The translations under genes were made by a program, and so were the position numbers. The notes beneath the pieces are model-generated. The model saw only the letters and a list, made by a program, of their open reading frames with translations. It did not search any database and was not told the DNA's origin. DNA of 64,000 nucleotides. Origin: Rhabdornis inornatus (Eukaryota > Chordata > Aves > Passeriformes > Rhabdornithidae). The DNA is taken from assembly GCA_013397075.1 (NCBI GenBank), contig VWZS01006805.1, positions 62,001 through 126,000 on the forward strand, given 5' to 3'. Within the stretch, counting starts at the first letter, position 1; each line of letters opens with the position of its first letter. Below are positions 37,701 through 50,700 of this stretch, piece after piece.

Positions 37701-40700
37701 AAAGTGTTTTGCTGATTTTCAATTGGCTTCTTTTGCTGAATGAGATTCATTCACTTCTAGCCCTGACAAAATAACTACAGGAAATGGCTTCTTTCTGCTG
37801 CTCTCCACAGCAAGTGTTTATATGCACAGAAATGAGCACATTTTTCATAAAAGGAAATAATCCAAGAAATTAAAGAAGTACAGTATGTCTTAAAAGGCTA
37901 AACCTGCTCCAGTAATTTCAAAACAATATGCACGACCTGAGGTGTGTGACTCCTACTGAAACTAGGGAGAGTCACAACATTGCAGTACAGGTCTTTGAGA
38001 TGAACATGTCTAAGACCTGATTTCACTAAGCTTTAAACCAGCACTGCCCTGCAAGAGTTTACAGCTTCCTGGGAGTACAGAGGTGAAAGCAAACAAACAA
38101 AACCAGTGAAGAGAAAAACCTCTGAATAGCAAAGGCAATATGTAAAGGAAAGGTAAGCAGAAATGACAGTATTATTTGCATTCATTCCCTAGAAAATTGG
38201 CAGTGATCAAGGTAAGGGCTTTTAAAGAATGGCTAATCTGAGTTGTTTTAAATTAAATTCACCTCAGGTATGAGCTGCAACTATATCTACACACATTTTG
38301 ACAGAGACATACTGGCTAAGTTGAACCCTTTTATATGCACCTAAGCATATGTGGTAAAGAATAAATACTTGAGTGAACTACAGGTGTCTATAGTCATATA
38401 GTCAGTAGTATAAAAACCCTCGTTAATGCACAGCAACCCAAACCTTCACAGAGCAGTTAATCCTGTTTTAAAAAGGGCATCACTGGTGGCTATAATTATT
38501 TGCCCTCTCACTGACCTTTGAAAGATTCCTACCAACCAGAAGTCTAACTAAACTTAGATTTAAAAGTCTCTCAGACAGTCTGACAAGGTAAAATAACTTC
38601 TGTAGAGTTAAAAATTTGCCTGGAAGGCTTTTCTCAGATGGTACTTTAGAATGATTTTCATTAAAATGAAGCACAGTACTTGCAAGGCCCAAGCAGAAAA
38701 GGTTTAAACTCCACCTTAGCAGCTGCAAGGGCTTTGGAAATCCTATCCTCCGGAAATCATAACCTATTTCTTCTCGGCTTCTGGCAGAGTACACACTCCT
38801 CTTGTTAATAAAGCAAAGCATCTCCAAGGAATTCACAACCACTGGAAAAAAAGTCTAATGTAAAGTAGCAATTTAATTTACAGAGTTCCTGATAAAGGTC
38901 TTTGACTTTGGCATACTACTTAAGGTTGTCACTAATAAGACAACACACTTAACCATGAATAAGGTGTTTATAAAATTCCTTGACTACAAATACAGTAGAG
39001 CCAAGGCGATGAATAATTGTGCTCCTGACTGGGCATCTTGCAGGGTGTATTTTGCACTCCTTTTTCAGGGTGTACTGGCACTGCAGGCAGCCTTCCTTTT
39101 CCTGCGTCAGTCCCCTCCAAAGTGAAGCCTGGTTGCAATCCCACATTTGCTGAGGCATGTGGAAAGCAGCAGCTGCACACACCAAAAGGCCAAAAAACCC
39201 AGATCCAGCTACTCTGGGCAGTCTGGTGAGCGATCTCCTTGAAACCACTAGTAACCTACACAAAGATACATCCTAGCAAAATACAGCCTATCATCTTTAA
39301 AAATAGTTCTTTCCACTGACTGCCACACCTGGGAGCAATGAGCAAGTGTATGGAAAAGAAGCAAGAGACCCAAATGGGCTGAAACATGGTGAAATACTTC
39401 CTCAGAAAGATACTCCAGACTGTTCAGTGGATTTTGGCTTCATATTCGAAGTCTGCTAATTTACATAAATCCTGATCTTTCTGCAATTCATGTTTGGTCA
39501 TGCTCAACTGTGCTAATATTAAGGATACAATTTTTTTCACATTGGGTCCTCAGTTTTTAGCAGTTATGGGCTCCAAGACTTCCCTTCAGCTTTCCATTCT
39601 TAATTTTATAAGATTATGGAAGACTTGGAAAAAATACTAGGCTTTTTATGTCAGATTAAATTAAAGGCATTAGCTACGAAGAATCAACTTGTTATTAAAT
39701 CTATTTGTGTATCAAAAGAAAGATCCAGACATAAGAATACACATATTTCAATAAAAAATTAATAGCATACTTCTAATATTCATTAGAACTCTATAAATTA
39801 TGTTTAGAGTCATTTTTGTAAGGCCACATAACATCATTGTCATAGTCTATTTTTTTGTTTGGAGCAAGGCAGAAAATGTCACTGAAGTCATACGTATGTA
39901 TTTTATATTTTACAAACCTCATACATCATCTATATTTAGCAAGTGTAAGAGGTGAAGGGTCCTCCACAAGCACTGGTAAGTTGTTTCAGTGGTTGATTAG
40001 TCTCTTTCATGTAAAGATTATATTTTCTGCTTATCCTCCACCGCCAGTGCTGACTCTCAGGCAGCAGAACCTCTGATGTGCTGTTGTCTCTGATGAGAAC
40101 CCTCAGCAGGATGCAGAGCTGGGGAGAGATGGGTGAGGTAACTCAAGAACAACCAGCAGCACAGCCTCTAGTTACTGTTCCCCTCCTGACCATGCTGTTC
40201 TTGTAAGGCAAGCTAACTAGCCCACATTTGAGGATGATCTAAAGTGGTTATACTGCTCCTGGTACCCAGAAACAGCCAAAGGACGCAATTCGAATGTTCC
40301 TACACAGCATCCTCTCATGGCAACATACACTGCCAATATCCACAGGCTGCAGGCAGGTGGCAGGGGAAAGGACCTCCTCCCAGTACATTGGCAGGAGGCA
40401 AGACAGACAGCTTCCAGACTGGAGTCTTTGGTAAGAATACTCTAAAAACCAGCTGCACCTGACTTCTTTCCCCATGGTACAGCTCAGCTGGTTCAAATGC
40501 CTGAGGAGAACTCCCTCCTCCTCTTACATCATAGCACAGAGATGTGGCCACACAGAAACACCTCATTTTCCTCCTGCATCCACCTCCAGCTGAGCCAGAC
40601 AGCCCTGGCCCAGCAGCCACCTTCTGCCCCGTGCTGCCTCTGACCCAAGAGTCATCTGCTGCCAGTGCTTTTGCTGCTTCCTTCCAGGTCACTACCCTGC

Positions 40701-43390
40701 CTCTAAAAGCACATTCCCTCCACCTTCAAAATCTTGACAGTCTGATTTAAAACAGCCTCTGTCAGCATTCACTGCTGGCAGCCTGACCCTCAGCTGACAG
40801 CAAAGCAGGCAGCGCTTTCCTTCCTCCTCCCAATTCCTGCTCTATATATGTATTTGCAGTAATAATAAAAGCTCAGGCACCTTCCCCATCAGCATTCAAG
40901 AAGTTGTAGCAACCACAGGAAAAAGCCTTTTCCTCTCTGATTCTGCTGCTTGCTGAACATCTGCTCCCTGCTCACCCTTACTGCTGCCCAAATAGACTTC
41001 TGTAACAAAAGCCAATCAACCTCAGGTAGTTACTAGAGGAATCAAACAAGACATGATTTGGTTAGGTTACAGTCTGATTGCAGATCTGAATCTGCCTAGA
41101 ACCATTAAAACTCCTGATGAAATCCTGTTGCCATCTATTTAGTAGATTATAATAGCAAATGTGTTTCCAGCCAAGCATTTTTAGAAGAATATTTCTCTGC
41201 AGACTTTTGCAAGGAAAGAACCCTCTGAAATCTCTTTGCTCAGGAGGGTCTGAACATACACTGCACCCTTTTGTGTTGCACCTGACTGATCCTTGTGCAT
41301 GCAAAAACAGACATCCTCTCTTCAGGAGGGTTCCATTTTCTTCTCTTTCCCAGAGATTCTGAGAATGTGATCCAGCTGATACATGGTCAGTATACGGAAC
41401 TCTTCCTGGAGATACTAAAACACATCTTCAGTCATTTCAGCTCTGGCAGCTCAGATAAATCCTACTCTGCATCCAGCCATTGCCAGGACAGAAATGTCTT
41501 TTTCAGAGGAAGCTGGTGAGCTTGGCGAAGCACATCCTCCTGCATCGTGAGGGACATGGGGTGAACAAATCCCAGGCTGGCAGAACAAGGAGCATCAAAA
41601 TAGAAAGCTGCACAAATCTTGCCAGTGATTTTTTGATGGGTGAGCTCAGGGCCAAGCTGAATAGGTTTGTCTCAGCCTTGCAGGGTAGTCTGGGCAGCCT
41701 GTCACACCTCCAGACTGGTGATATATTCTCAGCATTGGCCCTTGATCAGACTTTCCTGTAATTTCCCTGGGCCAGTACTCTAACATCTGACCAGAAATGC
41801 CTCCTTTACCACACAGAAATGACTGCTGACATATATAGAGTTAGTCTTGCATATTTGCTAGTTATGGTTAAGGAAATGAGGGGAAAAATGAGGGTATTTA
41901 TGTATACTATCAAATTTAAAATATCTTTCATTTCTTTTGGGAAGGCAAGGGACAACCCATATTTAATACTACATCGTTTCCTTTATGAAACTCTATTTTT
42001 ATTCTTGTGTAATTTTGTGAAAAAAAACTGGTTAAAGTTCCAAATGGCCCAAATCTCTGTTGCAGAAAACTGGTGACTAACTTCTCTGTGAGCACCATGT
42101 ATTAACTTACAGTTGAATGAAGCTGAAATGGCATTTGTCCTTGCAAGTGACCAAGAGATGTCATTGATACCTTCCACTGGATACCCGCTGGGTGGTGAAA
42201 TCAACTGGCTTTGGCAGCACCCATCTAATGATGCCACGTAAAGTCCTGCAACTTGGTCTGAGGTTGCTTTTTAAAAAAGCTTTAGATATTTCTCATATTT
42301 TGAGGGCAAGTACAGGTTGCCTCAGCTTGCCTCAGAGCTAACAAGTCAGGATAATCTTAAGGATGCCCTTAAGAATTTATTTTCTTTTAAATGAAGGGGC
42401 CCTGCAAATGGTATATTAAAATGGCATCAATTTAGCAATGGTTTCTTGCAGTAGAATTTTGTATTTCAGTTTCCCATGCAGGGTTATGCATTTCTGGTTT
42501 TGCTCAAGTAGGAGGAGGCAGTTTAAAAAAAAAAAAAGAAAGAGGAGTGAACTGAATATTCATGAGTGGGATAAAGTAACATCCTTCTCTTGAAGCAATG
42601 AAACAAAAAAAAATTAATAGGATTTGACTTCATCTCGTATAATCTCAATAATCTACTATACAGTGATATTTTCTATATAAAATGCAAGATATTTCATTGT
42701 TTAAAACACTCTTTTCTTAGTTTTTCCTAAATTTGCTTTACTCTTTCTAGTAGCCAAATAAATTAATTTCAATAAAGCAGGAATACATCAGGTCTCAGTA
42801 ATAAAAATATTAGGGGAAAATTGGTTTCATTTTTTTAGGAGTGTGAGTTTTTTAAAAACATGCTTCTTCCCTGAGAAATTTGGCAACCTGTCTTTGAGCA
42901 GAGGGATTACACTATTACAAACAAATCATGTTTGTTTTGCTGGCCCCACTGACGATGTCTCCACAAATTTCCTTTGTTTAAAGCAAATGTAAGATACACA
43001 AAAGGGACCACACTCCTTTCCTGGTTAACTATCACAGCCACATCTGCATATCCTCTCTAAACACTGCAGACAAGGTGTTCTCTCTTGCCAGGAGAAATGT
43101 TCAAGTCTAGGAAGATTCTGTGCATTGATGCAACACCTCCTTATCTCCCCACAGACCACCTAAAAGGTTTTGCATTTCCATGCATTTCCTCCAGTGTATT
43201 CTCGTCCTCCCTTCTATGTCCACCAACCACCAGAGGCTCTGGAGGATCATGAACTTGGTGATTCCAAGCACAATCATGCCAACTACCCCATGCATGCCAC
43301 AACCTTCCTCTCAAACTTGCCGTAACCTGTTGCCTTTGAGAGCTGTCCGCCTCTGCTGAATTTTGCTGATATGTTAGTGCTTCATGGACA
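28800..43390. other. Non-coding DNA, intergenic or intronic
   Basis: No gene, RNA or large repeat is recognised in this 14.6-kb stretch. Open frames (the longest is 160 codons at 31726-32208 on the plus strand, and 120 codons at 38480-38842 on the minus strand) show no family resemblance and no splice context. Local features are a 20-bp tandem duplication at 30615-30654 and short A tracts (one near 42.53 kb). The AT-rich segment at 33.87-33.98 kb contains the word ATTACGCAAAT, close to an octamer site, together with several ATTA words. It looks like the kind of sequence often found in conserved enhancers, though this is only an impression. Confidence 0.5.
30615..30654. repeat. Two-copy tandem duplication, 20-bp unit
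   Basis: Two adjacent 20-base copies differ at two positions and share the core CTTGTACAGGAGGTG (first copy TTTGTACAGGAGGTG). This is a local slippage-type duplication with no sign of function. Confidence 0.85.
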
Positions 43391-43465
43391 ACAGAATCAC
43401 AGAATGGTGACAGGACAAAAAGGACCTCTGGAGGTCATCCAGAGCCCCAGTCATACCCTGCCATG
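43391..43465 (-). mobile_element. CR1 LINE 3'-end fragment (diverged)
   Basis: The plus strand starts with AGAATCACAGAATGG, followed after a short gap by GGACCTCTGGAGGTCATCC and a C-rich stretch. This is the reverse complement of the typical 3' end of avian CR1 retrotransposons, in which ATTCTRTG-type terminal repeats precede the 'gacctctggaggtcatccagtcc' motif. The element is therefore on the minus strand and truncated to its last part, as most CR1 copies are. No reading frame for its reverse transcriptase is present. Confidence 0.7.
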
Positions 43466-45961
43466 ATTCTACAACCAGCTGGAGGATTCCTGCAGCCACG
43501 GACCAAGGAAGCTCTGCACCAGCCACCTCTTTCTGTGTGCAACTTAACATGTTTCCTGATTCATGAACACATTGGCTGGTTTGTGCTGTCTTTTTAGGAA
43601 ACTTCAGGGCTTTTCCTTTTGCATAAGGATTGCATAAGCTTCAACTTCCTAGGAAACCGGGCTAAAAAAAAATTCAAAGCATATTAAGTGTCACAGCTAA
43701 GATTAGAGCCTGAAGGCAGGGATATGTAAACCAAATCCGTGCTAAGAAGGAAGCAACAGTGTAACTGAACCCAACTGGCTCCTTGTGAGCTCCTGAGAAT
43801 CTTTCACAGATATTGGACTTCTGATGGACTCTGTAGGATGCAGGAATGAGCAAATCTTAGGTTTAGTACCAGAATAAACAGACCCTGGGCACAGAAGAAC
43901 TTGCTTTGATTTAGAGGCACCGTCACATCCTATGATAATTAATTTCATTAATGGGCCTGATATCAAGCTCTCATTGCTAAAGGATAGTGTCAGAAACAGC
44001 AGAAATTGCTCTCATTACACATCTGCTCCACCTAGACTGATAAATACTCTGCTCCCATGCTGGCAGGAGTGCCAGTGTCAGGAGAGCAGCTGCACCCCTT
44101 TCTATGCTGGCAGAACGAGCTCCCTTAGAGACCAGCAAAGGCAATGTACTGTGAAGTTGCATGTGAGGACCTGCGCTTTTAAGGGTAGGGAACACTCTGC
44201 ACAGCAGCCAACTGACCTACATTTAGAGCTGAAGATGTAAAGCTGACCCACAGGGACTTCTGTCTAACCTACAAACACAGAAGGAGTGCTACTCCTAGAA
44301 CTATAAACTGAGCAGCAGCAACAGCATGAGGACAGACTTTTCCTGCTCCCACATGTAAGAAGCAGACCAGTTCAATGTACCGTGGAAAGCCGCTGCCATC
44401 AGGGAAGCACATCCCAGAATAACTCCAACCTCCTTGATATGCCTTGCTGCTGGGAGAAAAGCACAGTTTTGCTATGTGGAGAGTGAGCAGTGAGATGGCA
44501 GCCTGGGCTAAGCTGGGCAAATCAGCCCTTGGGGTTGCACTGCAGGTAGTAAAGCTGCAGCAAAGCCAGTGCTGCTGTGCTGTCTCTGCTGCCAAGCTTA
44601 TGGCATCTGAGCTCACACAAGGAACAGCACCTAGCCCCAGACACAGCTTGCCACGTGAGCAAGGGTAACCTTCGAAAAACAAAGTGGACAAACAGTGCAT
44701 TGTAGGGTTGCTAGGCCATAAAGAGAGAAGAGGAAGAGAGAGGCACAACCTTCCTCCTGCACAGTGGTGATAGCCGCATCAGCAGAAGAGAATTACACAC
44801 GCTTGGGACCAGATTTTTAACCCCCACTAAACAAAGTAGCTCTGTTGAGATCAGCATAGTGCTGCTCCACAGTGTATGAGGATGTCTCCATTGACATAAA
44901 TCAGCCTTTAGAAAAAACAGACTCCCAGTTAATTTGCTGAGTCCTTCCCCCAAAACACTGATTTTTCTTGAACAGAGCATTCCCTGTCCCACTGTGGAGC
45001 TGCAAGGTCACATGACAGTTAAAGAGTACATGATCTCTTTGTCCACTGCTACAGTGGTGAAGGAAAGATGTAAAAGAAAAACTGAAAGTTGCTACAAGGC
45101 AAAATAGCATCTCCTAAACCCACCTATTACAGACAGACCGTAATTGTTAATTAAGCTACTTTGTCTATAGTTAAATTACATCACACCGTTTCATCCCTGA
45201 ATGACAGCTCCATACTTTTCAATTTTATGAGATAAAACCAGAGCAAGGAATAGCTCTGCTGGGCCCTGTAAATGTATGTAAATAACCACAGAAGGAAACA
45301 ATCATTAATAAAGCCTAGATAAAAGGCATCTCCCAGCCTACTCAGTATTAATTTCCTTTCCATTTTGCAGAAATTATTTACCAAAACTTCACACAGACAA
45401 GACTTTTCCTGGGACCATGCAAATGCCTGGTGCAGACGCAATAACTTGGGAGCCAGTGCAGCTTAACTGCAGCATGAAGCAGGGACTGATTGCTGAGACA
45501 CAGCCACATGTCTTACTTGCAACTCAGAGCTTGTGTTGGTGCAAGTTGCTGCAGTGGGTGTCATGTTTGTTATCTTGGTTCTCAGGTAGAAGTCACCTCC
45601 ATACAGGATCTTCATGGCATTTCTGTGACATCCTGATGGAAAGTGTGATGCCCATATATTGGAGCCAATATAGGACATCAGCTTGAACACAAACCATTCA
45701 TGTTTTCATGCATCATATCTTTGTCCTTCCACCCAGCCAGAGCCTTCTACCATAAAAGCAGGATAAGAAGTTAAATAAATACTTCCTCTTTTTTTTATAT
45801 TAAACTTCGGTGTCCACCATACTAAATATGGTCAAGAGGAATGAGGCTTGGTTTGCAGACCAAACAACAACATTTAATATAAAAACATAATCTTCTATGG
45901 TAAAACTCTTTGAGGAAATTCCTGTTTCCTGTTTCATGGATTCTAGAAAATAATTCAAGTA
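43466..45961. other. Non-coding DNA between two CR1 fragments
   Basis: No gene is recognised. A minus-strand frame of 159 codons at 44269-44748 has no recognisable domain. The stretch at 44.4-44.66 kb is somewhat richer in G and C, which explains the sparse stops. Confidence 0.5.
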
Positions 45962-46042
45962 ATAGAATCATGGACTCAGAGAATATCCTGAGTTGGAAGG
46001 TATCCACAAAGACTATTGACTCCTGGACCTGCACAGGGCAAG
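45962..46042 (-). mobile_element. CR1 LINE 3'-end fragment
   Basis: The plus strand reads ATAGAATCATGGACTCAGAG, then AATATCCTGAGTTGGAAGG, then a diverged ACCCACAAGGATCAT-like stretch, and CTCCTGGACCTGCACAGGGC. These words follow in the same order as the reverse complement of an avian CR1 3' end. The element is on the minus strand, 5'-truncated, and a few percent diverged. It is the best evidence in the window for an avian source. Confidence 0.85.
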
Positions 46043-47151
46043 TGCTCACTGTTCCTTTCCTGAGACAAGTGCGTTTTCCTGCCATGTTTTTTTCCAAGCA
46101 GTCTTTTCTATTACAAAGGTTGAGGCAATTACCCATGAGTGTCCCTGACAAACCTTATCGGTTCAGCAAGTCAATTCCAAATTTTACTCCTCACAGATTT
46201 CAGCAAGCTCATGATCAGCAATCTTTTTTGGCCAAAGTTAGGCCCTTTTTACTTGTAGGAAATAGACATTTCTATTCATTCAAGGAAGATGGACTAGAAA
46301 AACATTTCAAAAGTGATTACAGGATTCAACATCATAAGCCCCTAAACCACTTTTAAAAGCTAGAAGGTCAGAGGCTTTAAAGCTGCTTTTGAAAACTTTT
46401 AAGTATTTTACCCTAATCTTGAGCTACAGCAATTTACAAGAACCTGAGGAGATGACAGATCATTCCACAGTAAGGAGCAGCCTGTCAGACATCATTTTTG
46501 TTAGCGACCATTTCCTCTAAGAACAGAGGTATTGGCCAGCATATGTTGCACATGGCAAATTACATATTCACTAAAACCTATACAGTCATCTGGACTTATG
46601 AAATACTGCAGAACTCTCTCAAGGGAGAACAAAATAACAAGCATATAATCCTTCTGTAGTCTAGTCTGAAAATTACAGGCCTGTAACACCACATAGAGCA
46701 TTTTCCTCAAAAAATCCTTCCTAAGAAGCCAGCTGGAAAGAGAAGCCAGTTATATTGGAGAAACCTTTTATATATTAGCACTACAGTATTGGCTGAAAGT
46801 TCACATCCCTTCTGGTTTTCAGTGCTTTATATCTGAGTTTCCCTGAAGCAGCAAAATAAATGATTGCACTATCTTTTAAAGTTCCCTCCCATTTCAGTTT
46901 CCTATGTGGGGAACAATTTTTTCCACTTTGTGCCTTGTATTAGCTCTCCATTGTGAGAGCCTGTTTCAGCCTAGATTCCCAAATATTGCCACATTTTAAT
47001 GGTTTCTTCACCAAAGGAGCAATGCCCATCTGGACACACTTAGCCAGCCACGTTTCATCAAACACATGACATGATGCTTGGTACAGAAATGCACCATCTG
47101 CTTTGGGGTTTAAGCTTTCATATTGTGCCCATCTTTTGCAAAGGTTACAGG

Positions 47152-47188
47152 AGACTTGTGTCCCCTTCTGCAAAGGGGACACAAGTCT
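47152..47188. repeat. Perfect 16-bp inverted repeat, 5-nt loop
   Basis: The left arm, AGACTTGTGTCCCCTT, is the exact reverse complement of the right arm, AAGGGGACACAAGTCT. The spacer is CTGCA. In RNA the stem could extend by two G-U pairs, but beyond that the flanks do not pair. It is shorter than a normal microRNA precursor. It could instead be a small inverted duplication. Confidence 0.95.
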
Positions 47189-47703
47189 TTGCTTATGTGG
47201 GGTCATGGGCAGGTGAGTCTATGCAGTTTTGCCATTTGCTACTGCCAAAGCAGAAGCTGAAACTGTTCTGGGGGTGCTCACGGTGTTGCAGTTGCAAGTG
47301 GCCACAGGTTGCTGTCTTTCTGATGAAACTTTCCCAAGGAGATTCCAACAGGCTTTCCCTTCCCCCTGCTTCCGTCCTGCATCTCCTTATTCCTGGAAGG
47401 TTCACATGAACATTGTGAGGGAGGAAACCTCTTGTGTTTGGGGTACACCCACACATGCTTTGTAAACACTTCAGTTGACATTAAAGACATGAGCTGTGCT
47501 TAATCATTATCATTTTTTGGTAGGAGCACCCAGAAAGGTCCCAAACACTGTCTGCCCACCAGGATACAAGTGGCTATAAGAACTACACCACAAGGAGGAC
47601 ATGAGCTGCTCTGGAGAGGTCCTGTCACCCATCCATCAGTTGTGGCTGTAGGTGTAGAAAACAGGGTGTCACCTGTTTTCTCTCAGACTGCAGTGCTCTG
47701 CAG

Positions 47704-47743
<40 letters not shown>
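47704..47743. repeat. AAT microsatellite, about 13 copies
   Basis: Forty bases of uninterrupted (ATA)n. Perfect trinucleotide arrays of this length are usually length-polymorphic. Confidence 0.97.
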
Positions 47744-50700
47744 GCAAACTTCAGCAAGCTTTGCTTTCCAAGATCGTATTTCCATGGAGATATTCCTCAA
47801 TGTCTCCAACTGGTGTCCTGGCTATGGACTTCAGTTTTGCTTCTAAAAGGTATGATAAATAATGCGATTAAGAGCAAATAGGTTGCCTTTATTCCAAGAG
47901 ATGTGTATCAGGCTGGTGGGTTTTTTGGTGATGCGTATTTCTCACACACAAAGAAATTCTAATTTTGTTTTGCATTGCTTTCTAAATTTCTTCTGTGGTT
48001 AGTTTTTATCTATCCCTGCATGCCAGGCATCCTGGAATCTCGATTGTGCACCATAGAAAAGTCATCCTCAGATATTCTGTGAAAGAATAGAATTTGCTGT
48101 TGGGGAAAGAGCCTTCCTGTTTTTTTCTGGTGTGATTTGGAACGTGAGGAGGCCGCTGTCTCTGCTGCTGAGGTGGATGCAGCAGACTGGAAAACTCTGA
48201 GATACTTAGGGTACCTTCTCCTGGTAGTGTCCATTCACTTACTCAAGACAATATTTTGCTCAGAAAGCCCAGATCGAATGTTAGGTTCTGTATTCCCTGA
48301 AAATAAATGCCTTACTGTTGCAGAAGCTGTAGAGCATGTGATCAAAGGATGCCATATGGGCCATTTATTAACAATGAAAAATGCATGCACCATTTGTCAG
48401 GCTGTAATTGAAACGGAAGAACAATTCCAATTTTCACTCCCACTGTTGATCTGGCTATCTGTATCACAGAGCATAAACACTTTATTGCCTTATTACTCCT
48501 AGCATGAATCCACAGCACGTTAGGTTTACACATGGATTTTGAGAGTAAATATTTCATGTTATGACTCAATAACATGCTGGTATATATGTAAGCATACTGC
48601 CTACCAGCTTCCTCCTTACATACATGTTAATGGGATTATGTTTATAAACATATACAGAAATACAAATTCACATCTAAGCTAACCAACAAACCCAACAAAG
48701 ATAAAAATAAAATCACTGCAGACAGTTTACATGTAATTCTGAATTCCAAGTGTTCTAAAATACTGCTGCAGTTTGCAAGTCCACATTCTAAAGGAACATA
48801 CTGTAAGAGCATTGCATTGAAGCTATTTTAAATTGTCAAAATACAAATCAATATATTTCCACTTTAACTCAGGTCTTAATTCAAAAACAAAACATTACCA
48901 GAAAAATGCTTTCTTAAGTCAGAGAATCATAATTTTCTCTTGGTTTCATTTCTACAGAATTGCCAAATATAATCATTAACAAAGATCACAAGCTTTATAC
49001 TTTTAGATGCCTCCTCTACTTTTCTCCATTTTCTCCCCTCAAAGGTCTAGAATTGTCCTTTTATCTACTCCAACCAAACTGAGAAACTTCCAACATTTAT
49101 GAGGCTGAGGGAGGCAATTGGGGTGCAAAGCATCATATCAGACTGACAGCAGAATGGGAAATCTGAAAGAGCGAAACAGAATCTGCCATTGGCCTTCCCG
49201 CTGCTACAAGCTGAGGGCCAGGCCAGGAAAGGACAATTCATCCCATGTGACTGATCCTCATCTCCTGCCCTGCCACAGGGCCCTGGGCCACCCTTGCTTC
49301 CCTGGGGCTGCTCACAGACAGCAACACAGCTCAGGCACAAGGAGAACTCCTTGGGTATCCATTCCACTGGTGCCCAAAGTGAGGCGACCTCTACCTTTGG
49401 CTTGACAATGACAGAAATCCCCAACATTTTGCCTGTTGTGGCATGTACAGTAATGGCAAAGGCTCAAAAATAAGTAAGCAGCCTGTATTCAGCTCTTTCA
49501 GGATTACTGTTTTCCTGGAACACACCAGCAGCACATCAGTAACAGGGTTTCAAAAAGCACTTTGAATAATCAAGAGAATCACTCATTCCCCTCCAAATAA
49601 ATTGCATCCTTCTTAGTGGCAAAGATCCATTTCTAGCATGGGTTATTTTCAATGCGTCTCATTTAAATCTAAAACTAGCAAAATTCACATCTCCACACAG
49701 TTTCCTCCCCTTTTATTTCCCTTTTCAGTATTACAACTATAACAGCCACAGATTGCAACTTCACAGATGCATGTCTGACATGAATACAAAAAACTTCTTC
49801 AGGAGGATGAACAGGAGCTGAGCTGGTATGTCAATACTATGCTTTTCACATTTGTTAAACTTAAATCTTAACATGAAATAGGCTCTAATTCAGATTCCAC
49901 AAGAAAATCCCAGGAAACCACATGCACGTCTATAAAATTAGGTATAAAACAGCCTCATCTTCCATATAATGACAAAGCCTGTGATTTCTATAAGGGATGT
50001 TTGAAATCCAACGGGTATGAATGTCAGCTTCCCATGGCTCCCTTGGAAGCCTCAGCCATCAAGAGCAGGAACAGGAATGGTGCAGAAACACAGGAACAAG
50101 CAAAAGCATAGTTTAGACTATTTACAGGGCCAAATAAATGTTTGGAAGACATTTAAAACCAAAGTTCATCAATGCTACCTGGCACAATTGCACAAAAGTC
50201 ATACTGAACCATATTTGTTGCATCATTTCTCATTAATACAAGGTCCTACTTCACTCTCATAACCACAGGTGCTGGCAGGGCCACCTGACTTCATGCCATG
50301 TGCCATTTTGCCATTCCACTTGTCATGGGAGCCAGTCCAACAAGTTATTTCCTTCTGAGCTGAAATAGAGATGGAATTCCACCAAATGAGGCCTCCCCTC
50401 TTCTCCACTTGGGCATAATGGGGAGACTCCTCCTTACGACAACAGCTGCAAATCAATGTTCATGTCTTTCCTGTACCTACAAACTTGGCCCTCCCCCTGT
50501 GTCCTCTTCCCAGAGTACTCAAAACATGACTTCAGCACAGCTTGGAAAGGCAGCTGTAGTGCAGGTGATTCCAAGAGGCTATAGCCAGCCCCATGCCATC
50601 CATTTCTGACTCCCTAAGCAACCCACTGCATCCCAGGCCAGTACGGTACTGCAAAGCTATTCCATTCAAGGCAAATCATGAAGCTGCTCAGGTTCCTCCT

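Noticed and set aside
38480..38842. 120-codon minus-strand frame in AT-rich DNA
   Set aside because: Longer than average for this composition, but one or a few such frames are expected in 64 kb. No domain and no splice context.
44269..44748. 159-codon minus-strand frame
   Set aside because: No recognised domain, no splice context and no coding-like residue pattern.
45910..46356. 148-codon plus-strand frame
   Set aside because: It runs across the CR1 fragment in the wrong orientation for any CR1 protein and has no resemblance to a known family.
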